Assembly: GCA_027592275.1 (NCBI GenBank)
Contig: JAQCKF010000016.1
Coordinates: forward strand, 1-64,000
Length of the DNA stretch: 64,000 bases
Direction of reading: 5' to 3'
Source: Pseudomonadota bacterium
GTDB lineage: Bacteria; Pseudomonadota; Gammaproteobacteria; Pseudomonadales; Pseudohongiellaceae
Below are positions 60,677-64,000 of the stretch, one piece after another. The position numbers and the translations under genes are program-made. The notes under the pieces were generated by a model. The model was not told the DNA's origin and did not search any database. It saw nothing but the letters and a program-made list of their open reading frames with translations. Each line of letters opens with the position of its first letter. Within the stretch, counting starts at the first letter, position 1.

Positions 60677-62005
60677 ATGAAAATTATCCATCGATGGAAA
60701 ATACTTACCAGCGTCGTGGCTCTGGCTGCAGCCAACACGGTGTTGGCGCAAGAAGCGCCGACCTATTCCCGTGATGTTGCGCCGATACTGCAGGACAAAT
60801 GCGCGTCTTGCCATAATCCCGAAGGCATCGGTCCTATGCCGCTCCTGACCTACGAGCAGGTGCGGCCCTTTGCTCTGCTTATTAAGGATCGCACCACGAA
60901 GCGCATCATGCCGCCGTGGCATTTGGACCCGAACGTAGGCATTCAAGAATTTAAGAACGATATGTCACTCTCGGAACAGGAAATAACTACGCTTAGCATC
61001 TGGGCAGATGCCGGTGCACCGGAAGGTGATAGAGCAGACTTGCCTGCCCCGCTGAAAATTGCCAGCGGCGCAGCGTGGCAGTTGGAAGAGCAAATGGGTC
61101 CGCCAGATCTGATTATTCGGTCTGCGCCTTATGATGTAATCGCCAACGGGCAGGACCAATGGTGGACGCCAGATATGCCTTTCGAGGGCTTGGATAAGGA
61201 GCGTTGGTTGCGTGCAGCAGAATTCAAACCCTCCTTTCCGCTTGGCAAGAAGGTAGTACACCACGGGCATGCCGTGCTGGTCCCCCAGAACCCTGAAGAG
61301 GATGGTCGTCGCTCGGTAGCTCTGGCGCGTTACGGTGTTGGAAAGTCCTGGGAGATCTATCCCGAGGGAACCGGAATGCGTGTGCCTACCGATGGTCACA
61401 TCGCCTGGAATCTGCATTATTTCCCGGTAGGGGCAGAAGGAACCGGTGACGTCGTCGAGGTAGGCCTGTGGTTTTACCCGGACGGTGAAAGACCGGAAAT
61501 GGAGACGGAAGGCGAGGCGATGTTTCGCGTCGATGGTCTGAACGGCATGGCAAGAGGCCAGGACATCGTCATTCCACCACACGGCTATCAGGTATTGCAG
61601 GGCACCCACGTGCTGGATTCTCCTGCCATCATTCACAGTTATCGGCCGCATATGCATATGCGTGGCCGGGTCATGACCATGGAGGCGATCTATCCTGATG
61701 GCCGCAAAGAAGTGTTGAGTCAGGTAGATAGGTACAATCACAATTGGCAGATATCCTATATCTACACCGATGAGTCCCAGCCTATCTTGCCCAAGGGAAC
61801 GGTGTTGCAGTTCTCCTCGGTATTCGATAACACCGCCAACAATCCGATCAATCCAGACCCGGAGCAGTGGGTGGTGTTCGGCAGGCGTGGCGTGGATGAG
61901 ATGAATCACGCTTGGCTGGGAATGACCTATATAAACGAAGAACAATACGGCATTGCCATCGACCAGCGGCGTGCCAGCCAGGAAACCTTGCGAGTGAGTC
62001 AGTAG
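60677..62005 (+). CDS. Cytochrome c fused to a PHM/DBM-like copper monooxygenase fold
   Basis: A 442-residue exported protein (signal VVALAAANTVLAQE). Residues 30-115 are a c-type domain with heme site CASCH (42-46). From about 140 on it carries the ligand set of copper type II ascorbate-dependent monooxygenases (peptidylglycine hydroxylase type). The set is H195-H196 in VVHHGHAV, H247 in NLHYFP, H325 and H327 in RPHMHMRG, and M409 or M416 in EMNHAWLGM. The spacing order matches the two-copper enzymes. It would be a periplasmic heme-and-copper protein that could accept its electrons from the quinoprotein next to it instead of ascorbate (inference). Second gene of a tight three-gene unit, 29 and 39 bases from its neighbours. 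Confidence 0.85.
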   Translation: MKIIHRWKILTSVVALAAANTVLAQEAPTYSRDVAPILQDKCASCHNPEGIGPMPLLTYEQVRPFALLIKDRTTKRIMPPWHLDPNVGIQEFKNDMSLSEQEITTLSIWADAGAPEGDRADLPAPLKIASGAAWQLEEQMGPPDLIIRSAPYDVIANGQDQWWTPDMPFEGLDKERWLRAAEFKPSFPLGKKVVHHGHAVLVPQNPEEDGRRSVALARYGVGKSWEIYPEGTGMRVPTDGHIAWNLHYFPVGAEGTGDVVEVGLWFYPDGERPEMETEGEAMFRVDGLNGMARGQDIVIPPHGYQVLQGTHVLDSPAIIHSYRPHMHMRGRVMTMEAIYPDGRKEVLSQVDRYNHNWQISYIYTDESQPILPKGTVLQFSSVFDNTANNPINPDPEQWVVFGRRGVDEMNHAWLGMTYINEEQYGIAIDQRRASQETLRVSQ

Positions 62006-62044
62006 ATAACATCGAGGCAGTAGAGAATGAGAGAACAGGGCGCC

Positions 62045-64000
62045 ATGAAAAAAATACCACAGCTGTTGGCGCTTAGCTGTCTGCTGGCATCAGGGTCGAC
62101 TCTCGCACAGCAATTACAACAAGCCAATTTTGAGGCAGGCCAAGCGCAGCGAGGCGAATTGCTCTACCAACAAAACTGTGCGGCCTGTCACCTTGCAGAT
62201 CTGTCGGGTTCTTTCGAGGCGCCCAATCTCGCCGATAATAGTTTTCGCAATAACTGGTCTAATCGTGGCATGCAAGAATTTCTGGATATGCTGCGACGCA
62301 CCATGCCTCCCCAGGCACCTGGTTCCCTCAACGAGTCACAGTATCAGGATGTCTCTGCTTTCCTGCTAAGCGCCAATTCTATTCCAGCTAGCGGCACAGT
62401 CACCTTGACGGCAGCCAATTCAGTGGTGTTTCTCAATAGTGACGTGAGCGCAGTAGCTAATGGTGTGCAGCGCACACCAGTGCCCGGGCGTGCCGGCACC
62501 GTGCCTTCACCTCACACCCGTAATGCGGTGCCGGAGATCGCTACGGTCTATTCCAGCGACAGGGCGCTTAGCCGCAGTTACACAGGCATTAACAATAGCG
62601 CCATGGATAAATTTCGAAATGTCAGCAGCGAAGAGCTGGCCGATCCTCTACCTGCAGATTGGACTTACTGGCGACGCAGCCCCAACAGTCAGGGCTACAC
62701 CCCGCTGGATCAGATTACCACCGACAATGTGAGCTCACTCAGCCTGGCCTGGGTGTGGGGCATGGAAGCAGGGCGCAGCCAACCGGCACCACTGGTCCGC
62801 GACGGCATCATCTTCATTCCTAATTTCGGCAACGTCGTTCAGGCGCTCGATGGGCGCGATGGCTCGCTGCTTTGGGAATACCGTCGACAGTTTCCAGAAG
62901 GAGGCCGTAGCGGAGGACTGTTACGCACGCTGGCAATGTGGGAGGACATGATATTTGTTGCGACCACCGATGCACATCTGGTGGCACTTGATGCACGCAC
63001 CGGCGCGGTACGATGGGACAGCGAGATTGCCGATGAGACACTGGGCTATTCCAATACCAGCGGCCCAATCGTTGCCGACGGCGTAGTGATAAATGGAATT
63101 ACCGGCTGTGGTCGTTTCTTCGAACAAAGTTGTTTCATCACCGGTCACGATGCCAACACGGGTGAGGAATTGTGGAAAACCTTTACCATCGCGCAACCCG
63201 GCGAAGCAGGCGGAGATACCTGGGGTGATCTGCCCTTGGAGTTCCGTGGCGGCGGCGATGTGTGGATTACCGGTAGCTGGGACCCAGAACTGGGCCTAGT
63301 TTTCTTTGGCGTGGCTCAGGCGAAACCCTGGATGGCGGCGAGCCGTGGACTCACCACGGATGACAGCGCCCTGTATTCGAACTCTACGCTGGCCATAGAC
63401 CCCAAGGATGGACGTATCGTGTGGCATCGCCAACACGTGCCTGGCGAATCATTGGATATGGACGAGGCCTTCGAGCAGGTGCTGATCGACATAGTGGACG
63501 AACCGTATCTATTCACCATCGGCAAGAGTGGCATCCTGTGGAAGCTGGACCGTCGCACGGGCGAATTCGTGGGCCTGAAGGAAACCGTATTCCAGAATGT
63601 GTTCTCCGATATCAATCTGGAGACTGGCGAGGTGCGTTATCGCGAAGACATTCGCAATATGCAGGTGGGCGAATGGCTTAGTGTGTGCCCCTCAACTGCA
63701 GGCGGTCATAACTGGCAGTCTACGGGCTATCATCCGCCTACTCGAAACCTGGTCATTCCCCTCAGTCAGTCCTGTATGGAGATGTCGCCGCGAGAAGTGA
63801 CTTTCGAAGTCGGCTCCGGTGGCAATCAGGGAGACAGACGCTGGATGGAGATGCCAAACACTGAAGGCCAGTTCGGAAAACTGTCTGCTCTTAACGTCGA
63901 TTCTATGGAAGAGAGCTGGAGCATAGAACAGCGTGCGCCATTTCTTACAGCCGCGCTAACCACAGCCGGTGGGCTAGTTTTCATCGGCGATTACGACAGG
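62045..64000 (+). CDS. PQQ-type quinoprotein with N-terminal cytochrome c (partial, runs off the window)
   Basis: ATG at 62045 (AGGG upstream) opens a frame that stays open to the last base: 652 codons, 3' end missing. Signal LALSCLLASGSTLAQQ is followed by a one-heme cytochrome domain (NCAACHLADLSGS, about 49-53). A linker comes next, then the propeller that starts DWTYWRRSPNSQGYTPLDQI. Blade text such as WEYRRQFPEGGRSGG, LDARTGAVRWDSEI and HDANTGEELWKTF matches the heme-less pair at 14311 and 16199. The catalytic region VPGESLDMDEAFEQVL has the same D-x-D..FE arrangement, and no Cys-Cys pair. An alternative ATG at 62027 is in frame. Third gene of the unit with the copper/heme protein. Confidence 0.88.
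   Translation, partial: MKKIPQLLALSCLLASGSTLAQQLQQANFEAGQAQRGELLYQQNCAACHLADLSGSFEAPNLADNSFRNNWSNRGMQEFLDMLRRTMPPQAPGSLNESQYQDVSAFLLSANSIPASGTVTLTAANSVVFLNSDVSAVANGVQRTPVPGRAGTVPSPHTRNAVPEIATVYSSDRALSRSYTGINNSAMDKFRNVSSEELADPLPADWTYWRRSPNSQGYTPLDQITTDNVSSLSLAWVWGMEAGRSQPAPLVRDGIIFIPNFGNVVQALDGRDGSLLWEYRRQFPEGGRSGGLLRTLAMWEDMIFVATTDAHLVALDARTGAVRWDSEIADETLGYSNTSGPIVADGVVINGITGCGRFFEQSCFITGHDANTGEELWKTFTIAQPGEAGGDTWGDLPLEFRGGGDVWITGSWDPELGLVFFGVAQAKPWMAASRGLTTDDSALYSNSTLAIDPKDGRIVWHRQHVPGESLDMDEAFEQVLIDIVDEPYLFTIGKSGILWKLDRRTGEFVGLKETVFQNVFSDINLETGEVRYREDIRNMQVGEWLSVCPSTAGGHNWQSTGYHPPTRNLVIPLSQSCMEMSPREVTFEVGSGGNQGDRRWMEMPNTEGQFGKLSALNVDSMEESWSIEQRAPFLTAALTTAGGLVFIGDYDR

Noticed and set aside
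60965-61945. A 326-codon frame opposite the heme/copper protein gene
   Set aside because: Antisense shadow. The sense frame contains a complete set of heme and copper ligands, while the antisense product resembles nothing known to me.

Overview
The window looks like a chromosomal segment of an uncultured or little-studied marine-type gammaproteobacterium. That placement is an inference from protein style: many secreted PQQ-type quinoproteins, signal peptides ending in AQ, an APC/GntP/NSS transporter mix, a SoxCD pair, and short palindromic GGGGACAG and GGGGTCAG repeats. Base composition looks moderate. I saw no rRNA, tRNA, CRISPR array, integrase, transposase or phage gene. Almost all genes are metabolic, and most products carry an export signal.

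Layout. 0-8 kb holds the remnant of a YEYACHEGNY-family gene, a START-domain protein, a CxxCxxCC protein, a large lipoprotein with one heme motif, an APC permease behind a tiny coupled ORF, an NTF2-like protein, a full YEYACHEGNY protein and a small lipoprotein. 8-13.5 kb holds an HDAC-like deacetylase with a class III aminotransferase, facing a second APC permease and a PBP4-type carboxypeptidase. 14-18 kb has two tandem quinoproteins. 18-24 kb has an amidase, a solute-binding lipoprotein, soxCD and an alpha/beta hydrolase. 24.5-30 kb is a 2-hydroxyacid/glyoxylate set: a GlcD-GlcF-type fusion oxidase, a GntP permease and a serine/alanine-glyoxylate aminotransferase. 30-35 kb has an amidohydrolase, a class II aldolase-like protein, EF-G and a truncated P450. 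35-43 kb holds two more YEYACHEGNY proteins, two decayed genes (an NHL propeller and a hydrolase), an NSS transporter and an ACMSD-like amidohydrolase. 43-64 kb is dominated by quinoproteins (five), mixed with a triple-CMD protein, a beta-helix protein, a GH88/105-like hydrolase, an orphan molybdenum hydroxylase large subunit and a cytochrome fused to a PHM-like copper fold. The last gene runs off the window.

How the parts may work together (inference). The recurring theme is periplasmic oxidation. Seven PQQ-type propellers in three architectures (no heme, C-terminal heme, N-terminal heme), SoxCD and a heme/copper protein would all feed electrons to periplasmic cytochromes. Cytoplasmic modules for glyoxylate and possibly acetylpolyamine breakdown sit between them, each next to a permease. 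No PQQ-synthesis genes are present here.

The segment is also being eroded. It contains four decayed genes or relics, one further gene with a damaged-looking 5' end, and at least three families of short repeats. Two of those repeats lie exactly at the 3' ends of broken genes.
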